The translations under genes were made by a program, and so were the position numbers. 31,081 nt of DNA from a virus. The first letter of the stretch is position 1; the number at the start of each line of letters is the position of its first letter. The notes under the pieces were generated by a model. That model was not told where the DNA came from. It did not search any database and saw only the letters and a program-made list of their open reading frames with translations. Where the stretch lies: positions 1-31,081 of the IMG/VR virus record IMGVR_UViG_3300025769_000517. One strand, 5' to 3'. Shown here one piece after another: positions 20,275-28,342 of the stretch.

Positions 20275-21099
20275 ATGTCAAGTGAAAATCAAGAGGTAGC
20301 AGTACAAGAACAAGGTTCGGTATTGTCTGGAGAAACTGCAGCGACAACTGCAGAAACAAACACAGATTGGAAAGCAAGTCTTTCTGATGAAATAAGAGCA
20401 GATAAATCTTTAGAAAATATTAAAGATATTGAAAGCTTAGCAAAAAGTTTTGTGCATGCACAAAAAATGGTAGGAGCTGATAAGATTCCTGTACCGAATA
20501 AATTTGCAACAGAAAAAGATTGGGATGCAGTTTACGAAAAACTTGGCAGACCAAAAACTGCTGATGAATATAAATTTGAATCTCAAGATGTAAATCAAGA
20601 GGGTTTAAAATCATTTGCAACAGCAGCTCATAAAATGGGATTACTTCCTAACCAGGCGAACGAAATGGTTAAGTGGTATCAAGAAAATGTTGCAGCTGAA
20701 TCTAATGCTAAGAATGCAGCAGCAGAAAAAGCAAGAACAGATGCTGTATCAGATCTTAAAAAAGAATATGGTTTAGCTTATGACCAAAAATTAAAAGCAG
20801 CTAGCTCTATGGCTAAGCAATATGTTGCAGCAGAAGTATTAGATGCTCCAATGGCAGATGGATCTAAGTTAGGAGACAATCCTGCTATTATAAAAGCATT
20901 TGCAACACTTGCTGAAAAAATGGGAGAGGATCAGTTTGTTAATCCATCTGGACCAACATTCTTAACTCCTCAAGCAATAGATAAACAAATAGGAGAATTA
21001 ACTGCTCCTAATTCTGCATATTGGGATAAAATGCATCCTAATCATGAGGCAGCTGTTGAAGAAGTTTTGGCTTTACGAGAACAAAAAGAATCTGTATAG
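20275..21099 (+). CDS. Scaffolding protein
   Basis: 274 aa, acidic, without strong hydrophobic core and mostly helical, as for scaffolds. It begins with a disordered Q, E and T-rich stretch, then DKSLENIKDIESLAKSFVHA, then KFATEKDWDAVYEKLGRPKT. These blocks are common in scaffolding proteins of marine podoviruses. It guides capsid assembly and leaves before DNA entry. Directly upstream of the capsid gene. Confidence 0.8.
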   Translation: MSSENQEVAVQEQGSVLSGETAATTAETNTDWKASLSDEIRADKSLENIKDIESLAKSFVHAQKMVGADKIPVPNKFATEKDWDAVYEKLGRPKTADEYKFESQDVNQEGLKSFATAAHKMGLLPNQANEMVKWYQENVAAESNAKNAAAEKARTDAVSDLKKEYGLAYDQKLKAASSMAKQYVAAEVLDAPMADGSKLGDNPAIIKAFATLAEKMGEDQFVNPSGPTFLTPQAIDKQIGELTAPNSAYWDKMHPNHEAAVEEVLALREQKESV

Positions 21100-21243
21100 C
21101 TGAAATATATTTGGATAATCGAAAGACCCAAATTGACACTATGAATAGAATAGGATCCATGAGATCTAAAATTTAGGAACGACCCGCAAGGATAATCATC
21201 CGTTTTAACATAACAACAACAATAACCAATATAGGAGACAATT
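21100..21243 (+). promoter_or_regulatory. Long leader upstream of the capsid gene
   Basis: 144 nt separate scaffold and capsid genes, long for this compact genome. There is a TTGACA (21133-21138) without a good -10 at the right distance, a small hairpin-like GGAT-AATC-ATCC (21191-21202) and an AC-rich unstructured tract ending in ATAGGAGAC before the ATG. It probably boosts capsid translation and stability. Confidence 0.4.
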
Positions 21244-22116
21244 ATGTCTGTTAATATAACTAACGCATTTGTTGAACAGTATTCATCAAATGTGACTATG
21301 CTATCTCAACAAATGGGTAGCAAATTAAGAGGTGCTGTTGATGTTGAAACTGTAAGAGGAAAAAATGCGTTCTTCGATCAAATTGGAGCAACTGCAGCTG
21401 TGGCTAGAACAACTAGACACGGAGATACTCCTAGAGTAGATACACCACACAGCAGAAGACGTGTCAGCTTAGGCGATTTCGAATGGGCTGATTTAATTGA
21501 TGATTTAGACAAAGTAAGAATGCTAAATGATCCTACGTCAAACTACGCAAAAGCTGCGGCAGCTGCTATGAACAGAACAATCGATGACCAAATCATCGCT
21601 GCTCTTGGCGGATCTGCTGATACAGGCGTTGCTGGAGGAACAGCGGTAGCTTTACCAAGTTCTTCTAAGTTCTCAACTGCACAGCAAACTGATGGACTAA
21701 CAATCGCTAAACTTTTAGAAACTAAGTTTTTCTTTGATAATGGCGATGTGGACCCAAGCATAAAAAGATATTTTGTTTGTGGACCAAAACAGATCCAAGA
21801 TCTATTAGCAACTACAGAAGTTAAATCATCTGATTTCAACACTGTAAAAGCTTTAGCTCAAGGCGATATTAATTCGTTCTTAGGATTTGAGTTCATTATG
21901 TCAACTAGACTTAACAATGATGCTACAAACACAGACGACAGATTGTGTTTCGGTTTCACTCAAGATGCGGTTAAATTAGCGATTGGTGCTGAGCCAAAAG
22001 CTAAAATCACTGAAAGAGATGACAAGTCTTACGCGACTCAAGTTTACTATTCAATGGCATTAGGTGCTACTAGAATGCAAGAAACTCATGTATTCCAAGT
22101 ACCTTGTGACGAGTAA
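21244..22116 (+). CDS. Major capsid protein
   Basis: 290 aa. MSVNITNAFVEQYSSNVTML, then GATAAVARTTRHGDTPRVDT and FEWADLIDDLDKVRMLNDP are diagnostic of a marine podovirus coat protein group with the HK97 fold. The gene is followed by a stable hairpin and preceded by a long leader, as for highly expressed coat genes. It builds the icosahedral shell around the scaffold. Confidence 0.9.
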   Translation: MSVNITNAFVEQYSSNVTMLSQQMGSKLRGAVDVETVRGKNAFFDQIGATAAVARTTRHGDTPRVDTPHSRRRVSLGDFEWADLIDDLDKVRMLNDPTSNYAKAAAAAMNRTIDDQIIAALGGSADTGVAGGTAVALPSSSKFSTAQQTDGLTIAKLLETKFFFDNGDVDPSIKRYFVCGPKQIQDLLATTEVKSSDFNTVKALAQGDINSFLGFEFIMSTRLNNDATNTDDRLCFGFTQDAVKLAIGAEPKAKITERDDKSYATQVYYSMALGATRMQETHVFQVPCDE

Positions 22117-22128
22117 TAATCACTAATT

Positions 22129-22154
22129 ATAGGCGGGATTAATTTCCCGCCTAT
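22129..22154 (+). terminator. Hairpin after capsid gene (partial terminator or mRNA stabiliser)
   Basis: A perfect 10-bp stem (22129-22138 with 22145-22154; ATAGGCGGGA and its complement) and a 6-nt loop begin 12 nt after the capsid stop. Only a short CTTATG follows, so termination is likely incomplete. It could protect capsid mRNA. The next ATG is 3 nt past the stem. Confidence 0.6.
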
Positions 22155-22157
22155 CTT

Positions 22158-22370
22158 ATGACAAAGAAAATAGATCAACCAAAACTTGTCTTACATTTCA
22201 AATGTAAAGATCACATTTACCGATATGTTTTGGTAGATCGATTTAAAAACGATAGCAAATATCATTATGGTTTTGATACCAAGCAAGAATTAACAGAGGC
22301 AGAAATACATGCCTTAGTTAAGCCAAGAACATTAAGACGTAAATATATAATAAAAACAAACAACAAATAG
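22158..22370 (+). CDS. Hypothetical protein after capsid
   Basis: 70 aa, basic (KLVLHFKCKDHIYRYVLVDR, then YHYGFDTKQELTEAEIHALV and PRTLRRKYIIK). No ribosome site is visible because a hairpin occupies the space before the ATG, so translation is probably weak or depends on unfolding. No family recognised. Confidence 0.6.
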   Translation: MTKKIDQPKLVLHFKCKDHIYRYVLVDRFKNDSKYHYGFDTKQELTEAEIHALVKPRTLRRKYIIKTNNK

Positions 22371-22379
22371 GAGAACCTT

Positions 22380-22505
22380 ATGCCAATGGGACCAGGTACA
22401 TACGGAAAGAAAAAAGGCAGACCAAGTAATAAATTAAAAGGTGGTCAAAAAAGATTACCAGCTACTCTAAAGAAAAAAATAATGAACAGTAAGAGAGGCA
22501 AGTAA
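22380..22505 (+). CDS. 41-aa very basic protein (MPMGPGTYGKKKGRP type)
   Basis: The ATG follows AGGAGAACCTT. MPMGPGTYGKKKGRPSNKLK is a hallmark start of a tiny conserved protein found between capsid and tail tube genes in many marine podoviruses. It is Lys/Arg-rich with a GRP element resembling an AT-hook. It may bind packaged DNA. That role is inference. Confidence 0.75.
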   Translation: MPMGPGTYGKKKGRPSNKLKGGQKRLPATLKKKIMNSKRGK

Positions 22506-22506
22506 T

Positions 22507-22641
22507 ATGAGTCTCTATCGTAATATTAACGCTAGGAAACGTGCTGGCACTTCAAGATCTAAGAAGAAGTCAACAATAACAGCTAAAGCATATAAAAATA
22601 TGCAAGCTGGTTTTCCTAAAAAAAATAAAAAAAAGGCATAA
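22507..22641 (+). CDS. 44-aa very basic protein (MSLYRNINARK type)
   Basis: ATG one base after the preceding stop. MSLYRNINARKRAGTSRSKK, then TAKAYKNMQAGFPKK is another tiny conserved marine phage protein that I recognise from this same location. Strongly basic. Probably a virion or DNA-associated component. It precedes the tail tubular A gene by 4 nt. Confidence 0.75.
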   Translation: MSLYRNINARKRAGTSRSKKKSTITAKAYKNMQAGFPKKNKKKA

Positions 22642-22645
22642 TTAA

Positions 22646-23230
22646 ATGGCATCTGTAATTGAAATTTGTAATTCTGCATTAAACCAACTCGGAGCTAGCG
22701 CAATCACATCTCTTTCTGAAAATAGTAAGAATGGTAGATTGTGTAATGCAAGATATAATACTGTAAGAGATGCAGTATTTAGAGCGCATCCTTGGAATTG
22801 TTTAACAAAAAGAATTACTTTAGCAGCTGATACTACAGCTCCAGATTGGGGTTATACTCATGCTTTTACTTTACCAAGTGATTGCTTGAGAGTTTTAGGT
22901 ATTAATGCTTATGATACTAATTATAAGATTGAGGGTAGAAAAATATTATCTACAGAATCTGCAATTAAATTAGTTTATATTTCACAAGTCACAGATCCAA
23001 ACGAAATGGATGTCTTATTAAGAGAGACTATATCTGCAGCTCTTGCAGCAGATATGGGTTTCTCTATTACAGCTAACTTACAAACAGCAAAAGTATTTAA
23101 CGAAAAATATCAACTTAAATTATCTGAGGCTAGACACACAGACGCTAGCGAGGGTGGTTATAATACAGATCAAAGTCTTGGACCAACAGATCAAGTTCAA
23201 GCAGACGAATTTATAAATAGCAGATACTAA
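22646..23230 (+). CDS. Tail tubular protein A (adaptor, gp11-like)
   Basis: 194 aa, the normal length. ICNSALNQLGASAITSLSEN, then ARYNTVRDAVFRAHPWNCL and FTLPSDCLRVLGI are signature blocks of the T7 gp11-like tail tubular A family. It joins the portal to the nozzle. Immediately followed by the nozzle gene. Confidence 0.92.
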   Translation: MASVIEICNSALNQLGASAITSLSENSKNGRLCNARYNTVRDAVFRAHPWNCLTKRITLAADTTAPDWGYTHAFTLPSDCLRVLGINAYDTNYKIEGRKILSTESAIKLVYISQVTDPNEMDVLLRETISAALAADMGFSITANLQTAKVFNEKYQLKLSEARHTDASEGGYNTDQSLGPTDQVQADEFINSRY

Positions 23231-23231
23231 T

Positions 23232-25736
23232 ATGGGAAAACAACTTCTATCAGTTCCCAGCTTTACCGCTGGGGAGCTTTCTTCGCGTATGCAAGGAAGA
23301 ACAGATTTTAAGAAATACTTTAGTGGATGTACACGATTAGAAAATTTTGTAGTTCTTCCACATGGTCCCGTCACTAGACGACCAGGCACATATTATGTTT
23401 CTCCTGTAAAAACACAAACTGCTAAAACAAGATTAATACCTTTTGAGTTTTCTACTACTCAAACTTATATTTTAGAATTTGGCAATCAATACATAAGATT
23501 TTATAAAGATGATGGTCAAATAGAATCTTCTGGTTCTCCTTATGAGATTAGCTCTCCATATTTAACTGCAGAATTATTTGATATTAAATTCGCACAATCT
23601 GCAGATGTAATGTATCTAGTTCACAATAACCATTCTGTAAGAAAGTTATCTAGAACAGGTCACACATCTTGGAGCTTAACAGAAGTAGAATTTACTAATG
23701 GACCATATCTAGATGCAAATACTTCAACTACTACAATGGCTCCATCTGCAACTACTGGATCCTCGATTACAATCACTGCCAGCAGCTCTACATTTGTAAG
23801 TACAGACGTAAATAGATTAATTAGTTTTTCTAATGGTCATGCAAAGATTACAGCTTTTGGATCTGCAACTTCTGTCACTGCAGAAGTAAAAGATGATTTT
23901 GATAATACGAATGCTGTAGAAGATTGGAAGTTAGGAGCCTGGAGTACCACTACTGGTTTTCCATCTTGTGTTTCTTTCTTTGAACAAAGATTAGTTTTTG
24001 CATCTACAACTAACAATCCACAAACTTTATACTTCTCTAAATCTGGAGATTACGAAAATTTTACTAGCGGAACAAATGCTGATGATGCCATGATTTATAC
24101 TATTGCATCAAACCAGGTAAACGTTATTGAGGCATTAAAAGCAACAAGAACACTTATTGTTATGACAACAGGTGGAGAATATTCAGTTAGTTCTGGATCT
24201 TCTCAAGATGCAATTACACCTACAAATATTAATATTAGAAAACAATCTAATTACGGAAGTGCAGGAGTAGATGCGCTATCGATTGGTAATGCCACTATCT
24301 TTCTACAAAGAGCGAAAAGAAAGATTCGAGAGCTAGCATATAATTTTGACTCAGATGGTTATCAAGCTCCAGATATGACTATCTTGGCAGAACATATAAC
24401 GGAATCGGGTATTACTCAAATGGATTATCAGCAGGAGCCTTTTTCCATAGTCTGGTGTGTAAGAACCGATGGAGTGCTAGCAGGTCTTACATACAATCGA
24501 TTAGAGCAAGTCACAGCTTGGCATAGACACATATTCGGTGGCAAGTCTGATACAGGTAAAGATATTAAACAACAACAAATAGCTTTTACCGCAAACTCTA
24601 CAAATGTTAGTACAGCTAACAATACAATTACAATATCATCTCATGGCTTAGCTACTGGAGATCCAGTTTATTATAATGCTCCATCAAATGCTATTGGAGG
24701 ATTAAATAATTCTAATTTATATTATGTAATATCTGTTGATGCTAATACTATTAAATTAGCATCTACATCTGGAAATGCTAGTGGAGGAACAGCTATCAGT
24801 TTAACAACAGCTCCAGGATCTGATACTACACAATATATTTATCAAGGAATTAATATTTATACTGATATTATTTTTTCTGCTAATCATGGATTCAAAACTG
24901 GAGATATTGTTTACTACGATAACACAGGAACATCTATTGGTGGTTTAGCTGAAAACACTAAATACTTTGTAGGTAAAGTAGATGATAATCAATTTCAACT
25001 TTATAGAAATGAAGATCTACTTACAGAAGTAAATATGACTTCTGCTCATACATCAGAGCAAACAGATAATATTTTAACTCATGCTCAAGTAGAGAGTGTT
25101 GCAGTTATAGCTGGTGCAGAAGAGGATCAAGTCTGGGTTATAGTTAAGAGATGGATTAATGGTGCAGAAAAAAGATATGTAGAATATTTAACACCTTTTA
25201 ATTTTAATTCAGATCTTACAGCGTTTCATTATTTAGATTCTGGTTTAAATTATAGTGGAGATGCCACAAGCTCATTAAGTGGTTTATCTCACTTAGAGGG
25301 AGAACAAGTTTCTATTATTGGCGAGGGTGCAGCACAAAATGATAAGGTGGTATCTTCGGGAGCTGTTAGCCTGGACAACGCTATAGAAGAGGCAAACATA
25401 GGATTAGGCTATACATCTGATCTACAAACAATGAGATTAGATGAGGGATACCAAGAAACTACACAAACAAAAGTAAAAAGAATTTATGACTTATCTGTTC
25501 GATTTCATGAAACAGTAGGAGCAAGTGTTGGACCAAACGCAGACACTTTAACTGCAATAGATTTCAGAGATAGTTCAGCTAGTATGGATTTACCTGTTCC
25601 ATTATTTACTGGAGATAAACATATAGAATTTGATTCAGATTATGGTACAGAGGGATTAGTATATATAAAACAACCACAGGCGCTGCCAATGACAATCTTG
25701 GGTATATATCCAAGACTAGAAACTGAAAGTGTCTAA
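23232..25736 (+). CDS. Tail tubular protein B (nozzle, gp12-like) with duplicated insert domain
   Basis: 834 aa. The N-terminal PSFTAGELSSRMQGRTDFKK, then RLENFVVLPHGPVTRRPGT and YILEFGNQYIRFYKDDGQI are typical of T7 gp12-like nozzle proteins, and the middle (SVSSGSSQDAITPTNI; ERAKRKIRE-like QRAKRKIREL) supports this. An insertion carries two copies of a beta domain marked by HG-x-xTGD-x-VYY at residues 471 and 552. It forms the tail tip through which DNA passes. It overlaps the next gene. Confidence 0.9.
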   Translation: MGKQLLSVPSFTAGELSSRMQGRTDFKKYFSGCTRLENFVVLPHGPVTRRPGTYYVSPVKTQTAKTRLIPFEFSTTQTYILEFGNQYIRFYKDDGQIESSGSPYEISSPYLTAELFDIKFAQSADVMYLVHNNHSVRKLSRTGHTSWSLTEVEFTNGPYLDANTSTTTMAPSATTGSSITITASSSTFVSTDVNRLISFSNGHAKITAFGSATSVTAEVKDDFDNTNAVEDWKLGAWSTTTGFPSCVSFFEQRLVFASTTNNPQTLYFSKSGDYENFTSGTNADDAMIYTIASNQVNVIEALKATRTLIVMTTGGEYSVSSGSSQDAITPTNINIRKQSNYGSAGVDALSIGNATIFLQRAKRKIRELAYNFDSDGYQAPDMTILAEHITESGITQMDYQQEPFSIVWCVRTDGVLAGLTYNRLEQVTAWHRHIFGGKSDTGKDIKQQQIAFTANSTNVSTANNTITISSHGLATGDPVYYNAPSNAIGGLNNSNLYYVISVDANTIKLASTSGNASGGTAISLTTAPGSDTTQYIYQGINIYTDIIFSANHGFKTGDIVYYDNTGTSIGGLAENTKYFVGKVDDNQFQLYRNEDLLTEVNMTSAHTSEQTDNILTHAQVESVAVIAGAEEDQVWVIVKRWINGAEKRYVEYLTPFNFNSDLTAFHYLDSGLNYSGDATSSLSGLSHLEGEQVSIIGEGAAQNDKVVSSGAVSLDNAIEEANIGLGYTSDLQTMRLDEGYQETTQTKVKRIYDLSVRFHETVGASVGPNADTLTAIDFRDSSASMDLPVPLFTGDKHIEFDSDYGTEGLVYIKQPQALPMTILGIYPRLETESV

Positions 25737-26178
25737 AATAGAAATAGTACCTTTTACTAAAGAGCATGCCAAACAAATCCTAGAGTTAGGCATGAATGAT
25801 GTTGCTCTTGAATTAAAACCAGAACATAGAAAATATGTTGTGGATATTGAAGATGTTGGAATGTCGTTTACTGGTTTACTTAATAACAAACCTATAGCGG
25901 CAGGAGGTATCTGTTATCTCTGGGATGGCGTTGCTGAGGGGTGGGTCTTAGCATCGAGGGATATATTCAAATATCCGATTTTTTGTGCTAAAACAATCAA
26001 ACGAAGAACCGATTTATTAGCAAAAAATAACAAATTAAAAAGAATACAAACTGCCGTCAAAGCAGACTCTGATACAGCTATCAGATTTGCTGAGTGGCTA
26101 GGATTCAAACGAGAGGGATTAATGAAAAATTATGGTCCCGATGGTGCGGATCATTACTTATACGCAAAGGTTTATTAA
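25729..26178 (+). CDS. GNAT-fold internal virion protein (T7 gp13-like)
   Basis: 149 aa from GTG 25729. IEIVPFTKEHAKQILELG, then GGICYLWDGVAEGWVLAS and AIRFAEWLGFKREGLMKNYG, ending in DHYLYAKV follow the GNAT acetyltransferase fold order, like T7 gp13 and relatives. The acetyl-CoA loop (Q/RxxGxG/A) is not clear, so catalysis is doubtful. Located between nozzle and gp14-like genes as in T7-like virions. Confidence 0.7.
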   Translation: MSKIEIVPFTKEHAKQILELGMNDVALELKPEHRKYVVDIEDVGMSFTGLLNNKPIAAGGICYLWDGVAEGWVLASRDIFKYPIFCAKTIKRRTDLLAKNNKLKRIQTAVKADSDTAIRFAEWLGFKREGLMKNYGPDGADHYLYAKVY

Positions 26179-26630
26179 TGTCATTTATTAGTATTTTATC
26201 AGGTGGAAAAGCAGCAAAGAAGTTAGGAGCTTATAATAACGAGATATACAAAAGAGATGCTGCTATTCAAAGACAAGAAAAAGATCAAGCATTTCATTTT
26301 TACGAAACTTTTGAAAAACCTAAATTTGAAAAAACTGCAGAAGAAATAAGAGATCAATTAAAAGTATCTTATCTAAATAGTGGTGTGACTATGGAGGGTA
26401 CTCCTATAATTGCATTTATAGATCAAGATTACGAATTAAAAACTGATGCAGAAATTTTAAAGTTTAATGCAGAGAATGCTAGAGCAAGATCTGAAAACCA
26501 AGCATTGATGTCAGAGGCAAAAGGTATGTTAGCTCAGTGGGAGGGTAAACTTCTTAAAAGACAAAGCTACTATGATGCTGGACAATCTCTACTTAACACT
26601 GGTGCAACTGTATATGGAGCGATGAATTAA
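26178..26630 (+). CDS. Internal virion / ejection protein (gp14-like)
   Basis: 150 aa from ATG 26178, which overlaps the previous stop (TAATG). It starts with a Gly-containing hydrophobic head (SFISILSGGKAAKK) and continues as a long amphipathic helix (YKRDAAIQRQEKDQAF; FNAENARARSENQALM) with a short C-terminal hydrophobic part (LLNTGATVYGAM). This is the shape of T7 gp14-like proteins that enter the outer membrane during ejection. Confidence 0.65.
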   Translation: MSFISILSGGKAAKKLGAYNNEIYKRDAAIQRQEKDQAFHFYETFEKPKFEKTAEEIRDQLKVSYLNSGVTMEGTPIIAFIDQDYELKTDAEILKFNAENARARSENQALMSEAKGMLAQWEGKLLKRQSYYDAGQSLLNTGATVYGAMN

Positions 26631-28342
26631 TGGCTATTAAACTTTATAAATCGCAAGCAACTATAGATACTAAATCAACTAATGTATCTGCTACTCAATT
26701 AGCTGTTTCTCCTAGTTCAGTTTATAGTTCTGCAAAAGCTAGCGCAGGTGCTGCAGATGCTGCTGTTAATCTATTTGCTGTAATTAAAAAAACTAAAGAC
26801 GACAGTAAAGCAACAGCTATCAATAATGATATAGAATCTAAAATGAATAAGATGGCTATCAATTATGATAGATCTAATAATCCAGAAGATCTAACTACAT
26901 TTAATAGCATGATGTCTTTAGTTAAAGACAAAGCAATACTTGGTTCTAATAACTCAGTTAAAAAGAAAGTTAATTCTTGGTTTGCATCTAAGTTATCTAG
27001 TTCTTCTTTAGATTTAGAAAAGAGTATAACTAATAATATTATAGAGGAAAAAATTGCTACAGATAAAATTGAGCTAGAAAAATATCAAGGAATTATTGCA
27101 ACATCTAATAATAGAAAAGAAGTTAATCAAGCTAAGGGATGGATTAATAATTATTTTGCAAATGAAAATAATAAATTATTTTATAAGCCTGCAGATTGGA
27201 TTACTTTACAAGATGAACAAGAAAATAAGATCCAAGAAAATGCAGCTATTATGCTTGCAACAAATGATCCTAACTCTGTAATTGATAATCCTAAGATTAT
27301 TACTGATAACATTAAAGACACAGAAACAGCAGAGTATATTTTAGAAAAAGCTTACGAAAATTCAGCAGCAAATGTTGAGGCTGAAATAAAAGATATGGAA
27401 ATTATTGATGCTAAGAATTTAGAAGATCAAGCAAATAACTTTGCTGAGCTTGCTGTAAGAATAAAAGACTTTCACGAAAACGCTAACAATCAAGATTTTT
27501 CAGATAAGTTAATTACATATTCAGAATTAAAAAGAGCTTATGTTAATAATGATATTGACGAAACTATGTATAGAAAGCTCATTGATTATAGAGCTGGTGT
27601 TATAGCTTTAGATGATGAAAGACTTGTTGCTGATATTAATGAAGAAATAATAAACAGCGACTCTCCTGTAGAATTACAAGCATTATCTAAAAGAGTACAA
27701 GTTAAAGATTCAGATCTTTCTTTTTTAAAATTATCTGCTGAATCTACTGGTAAAGCATTAAAGAAAATTAATCTGCTTAAAAAAGATTCAGAATTATATT
27801 CAGAATACAAAACAACAACATCTATGATGAAAGCAATATTTTTTGCTAGTGATAGTTATGAGTTTGATGTTGGAGAAGATTCAAGAACAGTTAAAGCTGT
27901 TGGCGGACAAGCTATGGAATACTTTGATAACCTAGTAATTAACCAGGGAATGAACGTCACTGATGCGATGTTTAAAACAATTACTAAGTTTAATCCAGGA
28001 GCTGCTCTACCAAACATGACTATCTTTCCTTTACCTGCTTTTTCAGAAGAGAGCGATTGGACCAGCCAAATATTACAACACGGAGGATCTGGTTATTTTA
28101 TAAAATCTAAAGATAAAATGGCTACTCTTTATAAAGATGGAAAATTAAGTCATGACGAATTTATATTTGAAATAGAAAACTTAAATAAAGCAGAAAGACT
28201 TTTCCAAGTTAGACATAAATACGCAATCTCGGTCAGTAAAGCTTATGAAGATGTAAACGATGATAATGTATTATCTTTTGCTGCAGGAGAGGGTGCAAGT
28301 GGTTTATCAACTATAATTAAAAACTTAATGAAGAAAGACTAA
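26630..28342 (+). CDS. Internal virion / ejection protein (gp15-like)
   Basis: 570 aa, mostly helical, rich in N, K, D and S, with SSVYSSAKASAGAADAAVNL near the start and long coiled segments afterwards. No TM or catalytic motif is obvious. It matches T7 gp15 in order and type, between the gp14-like and the large proteins, and would form part of the trans-envelope DNA channel. Sequence similarity to gp15 cannot be claimed by eye. Confidence 0.6.
   Translation: MAIKLYKSQATIDTKSTNVSATQLAVSPSSVYSSAKASAGAADAAVNLFAVIKKTKDDSKATAINNDIESKMNKMAINYDRSNNPEDLTTFNSMMSLVKDKAILGSNNSVKKKVNSWFASKLSSSSLDLEKSITNNIIEEKIATDKIELEKYQGIIATSNNRKEVNQAKGWINNYFANENNKLFYKPADWITLQDEQENKIQENAAIMLATNDPNSVIDNPKIITDNIKDTETAEYILEKAYENSAANVEAEIKDMEIIDAKNLEDQANNFAELAVRIKDFHENANNQDFSDKLITYSELKRAYVNNDIDETMYRKLIDYRAGVIALDDERLVADINEEIINSDSPVELQALSKRVQVKDSDLSFLKLSAESTGKALKKINLLKKDSELYSEYKTTTSMMKAIFFASDSYEFDVGEDSRTVKAVGGQAMEYFDNLVINQGMNVTDAMFKTITKFNPGAALPNMTIFPLPAFSEESDWTSQILQHGGSGYFIKSKDKMATLYKDGKLSHDEFIFEIENLNKAERLFQVRHKYAISVSKAYEDVNDDNVLSFAAGEGASGLSTIIKNLMKKD

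Noticed and set aside
21175-21243. Sigma70 promoter before the capsid gene based on TTGACA at 21133
   Set aside because: No acceptable -10 hexamer lies 15-19 bp downstream, so only a leader was annotated.
26094-26177. 28-residue N-terminal extension of the gp14-like protein
   Set aside because: It overlaps the GNAT-like gene out of frame, and ATG 26178 has the TAATG overlap typical of this phage.
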